Below, in pieces: positions 49,712 through 58,751 of a stretch of DNA of 64,000 bases. Both the position numbers and the translations under genes were made by a program. The stretch is from assembly GCA_023091735.1 (NCBI GenBank), contig JALKBU010000124.1:1-64000 (forward strand), in the 5' to 3' direction. Every line of letters starts with the position of its first letter. Within the stretch, counting starts at the first letter, position 1. The notes beneath the pieces are model-generated. The model did not search any database, had not been told where the DNA came from, and worked only from the letters and a program-made list of their open reading frames with translations. This DNA is from Trichomonas tenax. Lineage: Eukaryota > Parabasalia > Trichomonadida > Trichomonadidae.

Positions 49712-50863
49712 ATGTTTGAAGCAAAAATTTACTTAGAGAGGCGAATAAAGCTCTTGGACCTTCTACCGGAGAAATACGCGACTGTTATCGTTTATGGACG
49801 CGAAGTAATGAAGAGAATTCCAACGATTCCGTACAAGTTCCAACAAAATTCCGATTTGCTCTATCTCACGGGCTATGATCGTCCCAGCGGCATCCTTGCG
49901 CTCACGAAGAGAAACAACGTGTATGACTCGTTTTTGTTCTTGCCGCCGAAAAATAGACAGGACGAAAAATGGGAAGGATTTAGAACAGAATTTGATGTCG
50001 CAAAGAAGCAAGCAGGTGTAGATAACGTCCTTTCGATCGATGATTTCCAGGGATGGGTTTCTAAAAATATGATGAAATATAAAACATGCTACACAAGCTC
50101 TCAGGATGGAAGACAGATCTCTCGTGACGATAAGATGCTCAGAAAATACATTGATCAGCTCCGATTCATTAAAGAGCCAGAAGAGAAAGAATGCATGATG
50201 AAAGCATGCGAAATAACACACAACGCCATTTTGAACACATTGCCACTCATCAAGCCAGGCGTAAGAGAAGGTTTGATTGACAGCACATTCAGACAAGATT
50301 GCATTAAAAATGGAGCTTCTGGGTTCCCATATGAACCAATTACAGCAACAGGAAAGAACGTCCTTTTCATGTACTATTCAGGAAAAGACGAAATTATTAA
50401 GAAAGGCGAATCTTTCATTCTCGATGCTGGCGCTGAATACAGACACTACGCAGCTGATTTCGCGCGCACTGTCCATACAGAAGGTTCTCCACGTGAACAC
50501 ATCGATTTATTGATGATGATCGACGATATCAAGAACACAATGGTTAAAGAGGCCAAAGCTGGTGAATTCATCAGCTTGGACCATATCCACATCGAGAACC
50601 AGAAGATGATCTCTAGAGTTTTGAGAAAATTCGGAATTGGAACTGGATTAGCTCAAATGAGAGAGTTGTGCCCAGACCACTCTTGCCACTGGATTGGACT
50701 TGATATCTTCGATACTCCTTCCATCTCCACAGACACTCAGCTCAAATCTGGAAATGCTTTCACAATCTCTCAAGCGATCTACTTCGATCCAAGCAATATC
50801 AACGTTCCTCCTGTTTTCAAGGGCTTAGGAGTTAGATTTGAGAATACCATTGTATATGAATAA
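49712..50863 (+). CDS. M24 family Xaa-Pro aminopeptidase-like protein with one metal ligand replaced
   Basis: The 383-residue protein has the aminopeptidase P architecture. The N-terminal domain (residues 1-145) contains FQQNSDLLYLTGYDRP. The pita-bread catalytic domain follows, starting at RFIKEPEEKECMMKACEITH. Metal ligands can be assigned to Asp238 (FILDAGAEY), Asp249 (AADFART), His326 (SCHWIGLDIFDTP) and Glu377 (VRFENTI). The fourth position, normally Glu in T-I-E-P-G-I-Y, is Ser353 in AFTISQAIYF, and the usual substrate-binding His of the N-x-x-x-H-Y motif reads FMYY. The family removes N-terminal residues before proline using two Mn ions; with a lost ligand this copy may be inactive or use one metal. 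It most resembles the XPNPEP3/bacterial PepP branch. Intact frame, good Inr, so probably expressed. Confidence 0.88.
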   Translation: MFEAKIYLERRIKLLDLLPEKYATVIVYGREVMKRIPTIPYKFQQNSDLLYLTGYDRPSGILALTKRNNVYDSFLFLPPKNRQDEKWEGFRTEFDVAKKQAGVDNVLSIDDFQGWVSKNMMKYKTCYTSSQDGRQISRDDKMLRKYIDQLRFIKEPEEKECMMKACEITHNAILNTLPLIKPGVREGLIDSTFRQDCIKNGASGFPYEPITATGKNVLFMYYSGKDEIIKKGESFILDAGAEYRHYAADFARTVHTEGSPREHIDLLMMIDDIKNTMVKEAKAGEFISLDHIHIENQKMISRVLRKFGIGTGLAQMRELCPDHSCHWIGLDIFDTPSISTDTQLKSGNAFTISQAIYFDPSNINVPPVFKGLGVRFENTIVYE

Positions 50864-50905
50864 AAAAATAATTTTTATAAACAAACAAACAAAACAATAA
50901 TAAAT

Positions 50906-51847
50906 CTAAAACACCAAATTAAGATTTGTGGGCTTCGTGTCATTGTATCCCTCAAAGTAGCATGACTCTGCGCCGTCTTCATCAGCTGGTGGAGGCAAAT
51001 CTTTTGCAAATTTCGAAGAAACGAGAGAAGCATGAATGCTTGGAAGCGAAGGAAGTGCCGTTTGAGCTTTTGGCCTATATTTATCGCGTACAATTGCAGA
51101 TCTCTTGGGTTCTGATAATGGAACCATAAGAGGGAAATATTGTGGAATTTCTTGGTTGTGTTGGAATTTAAGTTTGAGCCCTTTGATTTTCTGCTCTTTC
51201 TTTACCTGATTTTCTGTCTGGGCCATGAGTTGCATTTTGAATCTCTGCAAATCTTTCCTCAAAGTGTCTATACTCTGTTCGAACTGCTGCGAGAGGACAT
51301 CCAGATTGAACTCTGCCTGCTGAATCTGATCTCTCAGCGAAGAATAGGACTGGTTTACAGACTTTTTATACATGTCTGAGATATTCCTCTGGAACATGTC
51401 AATAAGAGAGTCAACGTACTGGCGGTCGGATTTTGGCGGGAGTTCCGTTAAATTTACTTTTTGCGCGTTTAATTCATTAAAATTTACAACGAAAGAACTC
51501 AACATATCATTGAAATCGGCATGCGACTGTGCCTTCTCCAGCGTTTCCTTCCAGTTTTCATCGTAAAATTGAACTTTGCCTGACAATTTAAAATCTTTCA
51601 ATATATCATCATTTGTTATTTCGTCTTCATTGGAGTGCGATCCCTTCGCTCTCGCCAGTTTTGCCGAAATCAAGTCCAATCGTTCTTGTAATTTTGCTTG
51701 AGCAGTGTCGATTATATTTTTGGATTTTGCGTCGATGTTCACTCTTGGAGTGAAATGCTTCTGCTTTCCATCGTGGCCGTCGCCAGTAGATTTTGGAGAG
51801 TTTAGATCCTGCAGTGAAAAGCGATTCTGTGAGTGCTTTCTTTTCAT
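50906..51847 (-). CDS. Coiled-coil protein of unknown function (313 aa)
   Basis: From the ATG at 51845-51847 (upstream the frame opens only at a TTG) the protein starts with a basic tail (MKRKHSQNRFSLQDLNSPKS). It then forms a helical coiled coil with regular Leu/Ile spacing from about residue 45 to 75 (DTAQAKLQERLDLISAKLAR) and again from 135 to 230 (YVDSLIDMFQRNISDMYKKS, DVLSQQFEQSIDTLRKDLQR). The last 80 residues are Pro-rich and disordered (LPPPADEDGAESCYFEGYND). It ends 42 bp from the convergent M24 gene. A cytoskeletal or trafficking adaptor is possible; nothing specific is recognised. Confidence 0.75.
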   Translation of the reverse strand: MKRKHSQNRFSLQDLNSPKSTGDGHDGKQKHFTPRVNIDAKSKNIIDTAQAKLQERLDLISAKLARAKGSHSNEDEITNDDILKDFKLSGKVQFYDENWKETLEKAQSHADFNDMLSSFVVNFNELNAQKVNLTELPPKSDRQYVDSLIDMFQRNISDMYKKSVNQSYSSLRDQIQQAEFNLDVLSQQFEQSIDTLRKDLQRFKMQLMAQTENQVKKEQKIKGLKLKFQHNQEIPQYFPLMVPLSEPKRSAIVRDKYRPKAQTALPSLPSIHASLVSSKFAKDLPPPADEDGAESCYFEGYNDTKPTNLNLVF

Positions 51848-52208
51848 TTCTATTTTTCTTCTTCTAAAAATAAAACGTGCAAAAATCTTTGTCAATTTAA
51901 ATTTAGATATTTGTCAATTTTATCTCGATATTTTTGCAAATAGGTCAAAAATTTAGATTATATATCAGATGATATATCCAAATATAACAAAAAAATAATA
52001 AAATAAAAAGAACCAAATAAAAAGTGAGTTTTGATGATAAAAATAGTTGTTAAACTACATTTTTAATCTAGGTACTCTACGGGCGTGTTCCTCACAATAT
52101 TGAGGGGACCCCTTGAAAAAATTGAGAGGAATACCTAGATTAAAAAGTAGTTTACACACTCTAAAATATCTAAATCTGAAGAAAAACACAATTTGACGAT
52201 AGGATCAA
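51848..52208. other. Divergent intergenic region carrying a hairpin repeat
   Basis: This is the spacer between the coiled-coil gene (minus) and the TBC gene (plus). It contains the inverted repeat at 52051-52153. TCA directly abuts the downstream ATG (GGATCAAATG). Confidence 0.5.
52051..52153. repeat. About 100-bp hairpin element upstream of the TBC gene
   Basis: TAAACTACATTTTTAATCTA (then GGTA) at 52051-52074 faces TACCTAGATTAAAAAGTAGT (then TT) at 52132-52153, with about two differences in the arms. The inner sequence folds further through CCTCA/TGAGG and ACCCC blocks. It has the size and form of a MITE and lies 55 bp before a start codon. Confidence 0.7.
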
Positions 52209-53252
52209 ATGTCTCAAGTTGTATCGAATTTCGTTATACTTCCGCTGGTTCAGCCGACGTATGATGACGATATGATAGACATACAGAAGATACGCAACAT
52301 CTGCTCCAACACTTTGTCCGAGAACCCTCCAGAAGACAGAGCAATCGCATGGATGGTCTTACTCAAAGTGTACCCGTTAAACGCGATCGACTGGAACACG
52401 ACGAAGGAGCAGACGAGGAGTCTTTACGAAATCTTAATCAACGAATACAAAGTGGAGAACTGGCACACGCGAATTTTCCCTCCTAACGTTAAAAAGGAGG
52501 CATTCCAGGTGGAAAATAATTCCCTTATGTCGGTGATCCATGGAGATATAGTCAGAACCGGCCGTCACATATACTTTTTGCCGCCAGAGGATATTCCTGA
52601 CGGATGCGATCCTGACAGCATTCAGGCCCCCTTCACGATCCACATGAGAAGACTGGAGAGGATTTTGTATGTTTTCGCGAACCAAAACCCTGGATTGTCG
52701 TACATGCAGGGTTTTAACGAACTTTTAGTTCCATTATATTTCGTTCTCGTTCAGGCAAAGTCGATGTTTCACGATGACATGCTGCTTATTGAAGCTCTCG
52801 TGTACTCAATGTTCCAAAATTTGCTTACATATACAGATTTACAGGAATTTTACGTGACAAAGGATCAATCAATGACGATCGTTAACAAACTTAAAATTTT
52901 TGAAAACTTGATGAAGATTCATATACCGCAAGTTTACAAGTTATTAACGAGTTTGAATGTTTTCCCACTTTTGTATGCCTATAGATGGTATAACCTTCTA
53001 TTCTCACAGGAGCATGATCTTCCAGTACTTTTGATGGTCTGGGATTCACTTTTCTCACATTTAGAAAATATTGTCGAATATTCTTTCTATATTGGTGTGG
53101 CACAAGTCAAAGAAGTCTCTCCTTTGCTCGATCCAACCAGTTTCCCTAAGACAGTCAACACACTTCAAAATCTTACAATTCCAAATGCTCTTTCTATCGT
53201 TAAAGAAGCAAACATAATGTGGGCCGAGAGAAAAGAGAAGGGGAAAAAATGA
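52209..53252 (+). CDS. TBC domain Rab GTPase-activating protein (TBC1D13-like)
   Basis: The 347-residue protein is a single TBC domain. The arginine finger motif I-x-x-D-x-x-R-T is HGDIVRTGR, with Asp113 and Arg116. The glutamine finger motif Y-x-Q-G is GLSYMQGFNELLVPLYFVL, with Gln167. The later block WYNLLFSQEHDLPVLLMVWD corresponds to the conserved R-W-x-x-x-L-F-x-x-E-F motif. Both catalytic fingers are present, so it should stimulate GTP hydrolysis on a Rab protein and control vesicle traffic. The insert between the two motifs and the phrase RILYVFANQNPGLSYMQGFN resemble TBC1D13. The target Rab is unknown. Complete and intron-free. Confidence 0.93.
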   Translation: MSQVVSNFVILPLVQPTYDDDMIDIQKIRNICSNTLSENPPEDRAIAWMVLLKVYPLNAIDWNTTKEQTRSLYEILINEYKVENWHTRIFPPNVKKEAFQVENNSLMSVIHGDIVRTGRHIYFLPPEDIPDGCDPDSIQAPFTIHMRRLERILYVFANQNPGLSYMQGFNELLVPLYFVLVQAKSMFHDDMLLIEALVYSMFQNLLTYTDLQEFYVTKDQSMTIVNKLKIFENLMKIHIPQVYKLLTSLNVFPLLYAYRWYNLLFSQEHDLPVLLMVWDSLFSHLENIVEYSFYIGVAQVKEVSPLLDPTSFPKTVNTLQNLTIPNALSIVKEANIMWAERKEKGKK

Positions 53253-53579
53253 AAACAAATATCCTTCATCTCATTTTTTATATTATTTTTTTTATTTTTA
53301 CATTATACTTTGAGTATGAATGTAAACATGTGTCTTTATATTACTTCGTAGCAATGATACACAATATCAATACATTTTTTATTTTATAAAAATTACGCAT
53401 AATATTCATGAAAGACTGCGCAAATAGGTTTGGAGTATGATGGGTAAAATGGATTTATAAATGTATTTGTTGAATATGATGGCAGTGATGAGTTTTGAGA
53501 GTTTGCCAGGAATGACAGAAAATGAGAGGTTTATATGTCATAAATTGTATTTTACACATCAAAATACATTTATTTTTTT
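53253..53579. other. AT-rich spacer
   Basis: No gene. It contains TTATATGTCAT and TTTTACACATCA just before the BAR-like gene, variants of the recurrent TTTACATGTCA motif. Confidence 0.5.
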
Positions 53580-54509
53580 ATGCATCACCTGAATAAGCTA
53601 AGAGACTTTCCAGAATACTATGACATGGTTCTCTCAGCGGAAAACTTAGTCGGTGCGCAGGAGCAGTACAACAAATGCCTCACTAAAGCGTTTGGACCGC
53701 CACACGAGAACTTTGTGCTTCAAATGCCACAAAACGTACAGCAACCATACAAAGATTTGGTTGTATGCGGCAGAAAACTTACAGATTCATACATTGCCGA
53801 GCACAGAAACGTCGGTCCTCTTCCTAAGGATCTGTCAATATTTATCGGTCAGCTGCAAGAGCTGAACAAGATCAAGAACAACGCGATGAGCCTCGAGGCG
53901 CAGTACAGGAAAGCGCGTGGAGTCGAGTTGAAGCTCAAAGAGAATCTTCGCCAGGCGAAGGCGAAGAAAGACAAAGCGAAGTTCGACCAGATCATGGCGA
54001 AGGTCCAGAAGGCGACGACAAACAGAGAGAAGGCGAATAGCAAGTCTCAGGCGATGAGGAATGAGTACATCAGTAAATCTGACAAGTACAGAGTTGAGTT
54101 TGCGTCGCAGATCTCGACAGTACTCGTCGCCATTTGCGAGCAGAGGAAGAAGACGGTCAACGATCTCAAGGCTTACGGTGACGAATTAATTGATATTGCG
54201 GCAAAGTTTGAGTCTGCTGATCCTGAGATAGAGGCACTCAAGGGAGAGTGCCCAGAGTTCGGCTTCGAGTACGTTCCGAAGCCAAAGATGCAGCCAAGGC
54301 CTATCAGAATATACAAACGCGACAGCGCTGAATTCGAGGAGCAAAAGTATGAAGATCCCCTCGGAATCATCCCGCAGGAGAAGCATGAAGAAGTCAAAGA
54401 AGAGATTGAAGAAAAGAATAACGCAGAAAATAAAGAAGAGATCAAAGAAGAGAACAACGTAGAAAATAAAGAAGAGGAAGAAGCAGATTCATTGGGGGCT
54501 TCCAACTAA
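53580..54509 (+). CDS. BAR-domain-like coiled-coil protein
   Basis: The 309-residue protein is helical for residues 1-215 with the three-helix rhythm of BAR proteins. It opens MHHLNKLRDFPEYYDMVLSA. The long basic second helix (YRKARGVELKLKENLRQAKA ... KAKFDQIMAKVQKATTNRE) is followed by a third helix containing FASQISTVLVAICEQRKKTV. The Lys/Arg richness of the middle helix fits binding to negatively charged membranes. The C-terminal 90 residues are Pro-rich then very acidic with tandem KEEIKEENN/ENKEE repeats. BAR domains bend or sense membranes in endocytosis and tubulation. The fold is inferred from pattern only, without a family signature. Confidence 0.65.
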   Translation: MHHLNKLRDFPEYYDMVLSAENLVGAQEQYNKCLTKAFGPPHENFVLQMPQNVQQPYKDLVVCGRKLTDSYIAEHRNVGPLPKDLSIFIGQLQELNKIKNNAMSLEAQYRKARGVELKLKENLRQAKAKKDKAKFDQIMAKVQKATTNREKANSKSQAMRNEYISKSDKYRVEFASQISTVLVAICEQRKKTVNDLKAYGDELIDIAAKFESADPEIEALKGECPEFGFEYVPKPKMQPRPIRIYKRDSAEFEEQKYEDPLGIIPQEKHEEVKEEIEEKNNAENKEEIKEENNVENKEEEEADSLGASN

Positions 54510-54699
54510 TGAAGATATATAAATGAATGTTATATGTAAAAATTTTTTAGCTATATACAAATTCATTTGCCATAACAGATAACGAGAATTACGTGCTGTA
54601 GGAAGTCAAGCGGATTTCTCACAAGATTGCTTATAAAACATGTAGAGAAAATGTGATGAGGATGCTTCCAAATATAAATGATTTTCTTTAGATTTGGAC

Positions 54700-55520
54700 T
54701 GTTAGAGATAATGTTACTATCCGATTGTATTGAGATTGATGCATTTCTTTATTGAGTCGTCTTCGATTGATTGGACACTGTGTGGAATGATCAGCCTTTT
54801 CAGCTTAAGGGAATACAAGCTTAGGGATTTGATTTTGAGGCAATACTAAGTCATGTAAAGAATAAAACCTCATCGAAAGAATGGTCCTGAAGGATGGATA
54901 CTGAAGAAACAGCTAAATCGATTGATCTGACATTACATGCTGCATGGAATCCGTATGGCTCCACATTTTGAATATTTGAGGATGCCGTGAATGAAAAAAT
55001 TTTGCAGCAAGTAAATGCGAACATTCCATTTGTCGTGATTCGATTCAGGTTTGGAATATTGATCTGCTGATGTTTTGAAACTACTCTAACCAACTTAGGC
55101 AAATCTTTTGTGAATATGCAGTTGTTCTTCGATATAGATGCGGGATTTTTTGCTCGACTTCGTGTTTATTGAGATTGAGATCAATATTGAGCCATCGAAG
55201 CTCACGAGAGAACTCGGAATCAAAACTTCAGTTAGATTAGTAGCTAAAATGCGTTATATAGTACTTCGGTGAATTCGGAAATATAATTTAGTTTAGATTT
55301 TTTACAATTTGCAAACGCATATTCTTTAATTAATTCAATTTGATTATTTGATAGAATCACAACTGAGACAGCTCCTCCTGCGCATGCATTAGCTCCAATT
55401 GACCTTATTATATATCCATTATAAATATAATCAAGATTTAGTGTCTCAGTGAGATGCACATCAAAGGAAAGGATTTCCTGATTGTCATAATCAAAGTCAA
55501 TAATCCAATTACTAATATTA
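54700..55520 (-). pseudogene. BspA-like LRR_5 relic
   Basis: The minus-strand fragment YNGYIIRSIGANACAGGAVS, then VVILSNNQIELIKEYAFANC (about 55250-55460), and the fragment IPNLNRITTNGMFAFTCCKI then AACNVRSIDLAVSSVSILQD (about 54851-55100) are LRR_5 repeats. They lie in different frames, with several stops between and around them. No start or anchor is left. The gene is dead and lies next to the intact BspA-like gene at 56218. Confidence 0.65.
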
Positions 55521-56217
55521 TTTCAAAGTTATCAAAATGAAGTAAATAAAAAAATTAACCTTATAGCCGTATCGGAATTTATGAGAGCTCATAGAATTTT
55601 TCAAAAATGTGATGATGCTCATCATTTCCATGTAAAGAGAAAACGAATGAATCAGCAATTGGAGGCTTGCGATTCAAAGCATCAAAACGAAGCCAAAAAA
55701 TCAGATTTGAGCCAAAAATATTGCATCGAAAAAAATATTGATACAATAGGAGCAGAAGAATAAGGGCAACATTCTGGAATGATGATGAATTCGAGGAAGT
55801 AAACTATAAAGAATGAAATCTATTTCATTTGTTCATCATTGTGATGTGACATTCTGGTATAACATATTCGTTGTCTATCTTCATTCTGATAACCCTTATC
55901 TATAGCTAATGAAATTAAGTCTCTCGAGATCTTTTCAACTTCCCACATCTTTTTTTTTCCCCCACACACCAACAAAGGAAGAACATGCAATCCTTTTGAC
56001 GTAGTATTCCTGTCATCAGGTGCATCGCATGTGGTTTGATTGTAAATCATAGAAGCTTCTGTTTTAGCATTAAAAAAGTCTTTTCACATTATATACCAGT
56101 GGTAATCATCACTGCCAATCGCGGAATATCGAAAATTTCTGCGTGAAAACTGTGAGATACAACAGAAAGAAATCAAAAACAAAATATAAGATTTTGACAC
56201 TTTTTGATCATTGTTTG
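55521..56217. other. Spacer with short unexplained frames
   Basis: No supportable gene. A 76-codon ATG frame on the minus strand (55820-56050) and a 60-codon frame on the plus strand (55581-55763) show no recognisable feature. Confidence 0.4.
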
Positions 56218-58707
56218 ATGTTTTTTGCATTTCTTTTCTTCTCAAGCTGCGAAGTTAGCTACGATTTCGCTTCAGGGAAGCTGACTGCGACCGGAAGCGG
56301 CGTTGTGAAGAAGAAGGACTTCGAATATCTGATTAAAGACCAAAATGTGATTTCAATTGAGATTTCTGGCTACATTACAGAGATAGAAGATTCTACATTC
56401 TCCGATTTCGAATATTTAAGATCCGCTTCGATTGATTGCGGCATCAAAATCATTCCAAAATTCTTATTTTCAGGATGCAAATCTCTCGAATCTTTCAAAA
56501 CACCTTCGAAAGTCACAGAAATAGGAATCTACGCGTTCGCAAACTGCAGCAGTCTCACAAAATTTGAGTATCCAGATTCAGTTTCTACATTTAATTATGG
56601 TGCATTCTTCTACTGCGAGAATTTGGTCGATGTAATCAGGTACACGACCGACTCTCCTAACGCAGAGCCATCCTGGATTAGCTCTTACACATTTTCTCAC
56701 TGCGAGAATTTGGTCAACTTCGATTTCCCATTAAACATCGTCAACGTCTCGAGGGGCGCCTTCCAGTACTGCTACAAGCTCAAATCCGACACATTCCCAA
56801 CAACAATCAAGTTCATCGGCGGACACGCATTTGAGTTCTGCGAGTCATTAAAGAACGTCACTCTCACAGATACTGTCAACATCAGCGCGTACGGCTTTTC
56901 AGGGTGCACGTCTCTTGAAACAATCGCTTTCGGTGAGAAGTTAGTTCACATCGGAAATTGGTCATTCAGGAACTGCTCAAGCTTGAGCTACTTCGAGGAA
57001 AACCTTCATGCAGATGTCAGAGAGATCGGTGAAGGTGCATTCGCATACACATCGTCGCTGAAGGCCTTTCAGTTCCCGTACATGTGCAAGATTGTAAATC
57101 CATATGTTCTGATGCGCTCCGGAATTCTTGAAGTCTCAATTCTCTCCACAATGAAGACAATCGGATACCGCGCATTTTCACACTGCGAGCAGCTATCCAA
57201 TGTCGCCTACATTGACCTCGAAGATAACTCTGGCGTTCAGGAAATCAAGGACTACGCATTTGAGTACTGCAGCAGCATTATTGTTGTTAGGTTCAACGAC
57301 CAACTCAAGTCCGTTGGCGAAGGCGCTTTCTTCGCATGCCGCAGCTTGGAGACGTTCTACGTTACTCCAAACATCAACAGGATCTCTCCAAACGTCTTCT
57401 CTGAGTGCAACACTATTCACAACTTCACAGTCAACGAGTCAAATCCAAACTACGCACTCGGCCCAGACGGCGCCATCTACGACAAGGAACTCCGCTCTTT
57501 GATCGTTTATCCAACAGCCGCACAGGTTGCAAACCCAACATTCCCGAAGACGATCACATCTTTCGCTGAGTCGGCGTTCAGAGGCTGCACAGAGCTCGAT
57601 ACAATCAACATCCCAGACACAATCACATCTATTGGAAAGGCCTGCTTCGAGAATTCCTCGATAGAGTATTTCACGCTGCCGAAGAGATTCAACTCCATCC
57701 CAGATTACTGCTTCTTCAGCTGCAAGTTGCTCAAGAAGTTCACGATTGAGGCGGGATCTTCTATGACATCTCTCGGTGTCAGGGCGTTCCAGTACTGTCA
57801 TTTGATCACAGAAATCTCACTGCCAAGCACTGTGACATCAATTGGAGCTGCCTGCTTCAGATTTTGCCCCAGCTTGAGGACAATCAACCTTGAGAAAGTT
57901 GTTGAAATCGAGCAATCCGCTTTTGAGGGATGCTCATCTCTCAAGACAGCAGATTTGACATCCGTCACAACGCTCAAATCAAAGGCTTTCTCTGAGTGCA
58001 CGAGCCTCGAGACAGTCTCCACCGGAAATGGCATCACAAAGATCTACGAGTACGCATTCAACAAATGCACATCGTTGAAGAGCTTCGAGATCCCTTCAAC
58101 AGTAAAGACAATCAGCCAGTACGCGTTCGCATGCTGCAGCCAGATCACAAAGGTCGTCGTCCCAGAGGCCGTTCGCCAGATGGAGACAAAGACATTCTTC
58201 GGCTGCACAAGCTTAGAGTCCGCTGAGATTCTCGGCGAGCTCGATGAAATTGAGGATGGCGTCTTCGGCGACTGCTGCAACCTCACAAACGTAACCTTTG
58301 CTCGCAATATTGACCAGATCTCAGACGATGCCTTCGAAGGAAACGTCTCCAAGCTCACGGCGGTCATATACTGCGGCACAATCCGCCAGGAGGGCACATT
58401 TTTGTCAAAAGCCAAGAATAACAAGAACTTTCACGTTTATGTTGGCGATTACTACAAGTGGGAGCAGTTTGGTGGCGCACCAGTCACGGTCACAACAACC
58501 TGCAAGCTCCCCCCAACGCCAGCGCCAACAGAGGGCCCACGGCCAAATCAGATAAAGATGAAGACGTGGCAGATCATTCTCATCTGCGCCGCAGTCGCAA
58601 TAGTTTTAGTAGTTCTCTCTGTCGTCGCCTCAGTCTGCGTTATGAAGGCCACCGGCTGGCGCAGGAAGGAAACGCTCACAGAATCACTCTTGACGCAAAC
58701 AATATAA
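56218..58707 (+). CDS. BspA-like LRR_5 surface protein with transmembrane anchor
   Basis: The protein has 829 residues from the ATG at 56218; the upstream frame starts only at a GTG, and MFFAFLFFSSCEV makes a credible signal peptide. About thirty LRR_5 repeats of 22-24 residues follow, for example ESFKTPSKVTEIGIYAFANC, KNVTLTDTVNISAYGFSGCT and TINIPDTITSIGKACFENSS. A non-repeat block, SNPNYALGPDGAIYDKELRS, is typical of BspA proteins. A Pro/Thr spacer (PPTPAPTEGPRP) leads to one membrane helix (IILICAAVAIVLVVLSVVAS) and a 25-residue cytosolic tail (KATGWRRKETLTESLLTQTI). This is the anchored surface form; such proteins are implicated in adhesion to host cells and bacteria. Codons are GC-biased and the gene is intact, in contrast to the dead copies elsewhere in the window. 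Confidence 0.93.
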   Translation: MFFAFLFFSSCEVSYDFASGKLTATGSGVVKKKDFEYLIKDQNVISIEISGYITEIEDSTFSDFEYLRSASIDCGIKIIPKFLFSGCKSLESFKTPSKVTEIGIYAFANCSSLTKFEYPDSVSTFNYGAFFYCENLVDVIRYTTDSPNAEPSWISSYTFSHCENLVNFDFPLNIVNVSRGAFQYCYKLKSDTFPTTIKFIGGHAFEFCESLKNVTLTDTVNISAYGFSGCTSLETIAFGEKLVHIGNWSFRNCSSLSYFEENLHADVREIGEGAFAYTSSLKAFQFPYMCKIVNPYVLMRSGILEVSILSTMKTIGYRAFSHCEQLSNVAYIDLEDNSGVQEIKDYAFEYCSSIIVVRFNDQLKSVGEGAFFACRSLETFYVTPNINRISPNVFSECNTIHNFTVNESNPNYALGPDGAIYDKELRSLIVYPTAAQVANPTFPKTITSFAESAFRGCTELDTINIPDTITSIGKACFENSSIEYFTLPKRFNSIPDYCFFSCKLLKKFTIEAGSSMTSLGVRAFQYCHLITEISLPSTVTSIGAACFRFCPSLRTINLEKVVEIEQSAFEGCSSLKTADLTSVTTLKSKAFSECTSLETVSTGNGITKIYEYAFNKCTSLKSFEIPSTVKTISQYAFACCSQITKVVVPEAVRQMETKTFFGCTSLESAEILGELDEIEDGVFGDCCNLTNVTFARNIDQISDDAFEGNVSKLTAVIYCGTIRQEGTFLSKAKNNKNFHVYVGDYYKWEQFGGAPVTVTTTCKLPPTPAPTEGPRPNQIKMKTWQIILICAAVAIVLVVLSVVASVCVMKATGWRRKETLTESLLTQTI

Positions 58708-58729
58708 TAAATTTTAAACGCATACTTTT

Positions 58730-58738
58730 TCACTTCAA
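58730..58738 (+). promoter_or_regulatory. Putative Inr of the 58752 ankyrin gene
   Basis: TCACTTCAA, a good initiator match, lies 14-22 bp upstream of the ATG and within the 44-bp gap after the BspA-like stop codon. Confidence 0.6.
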
Positions 58739-58751
58739 TCTTTTTTTAAAT

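Noticed and set aside
55820..56050. 76-codon ATG frame on the minus strand
   Set aside because: Mixed composition looks protein-like, but I see no domain, start signal or partner fragment.
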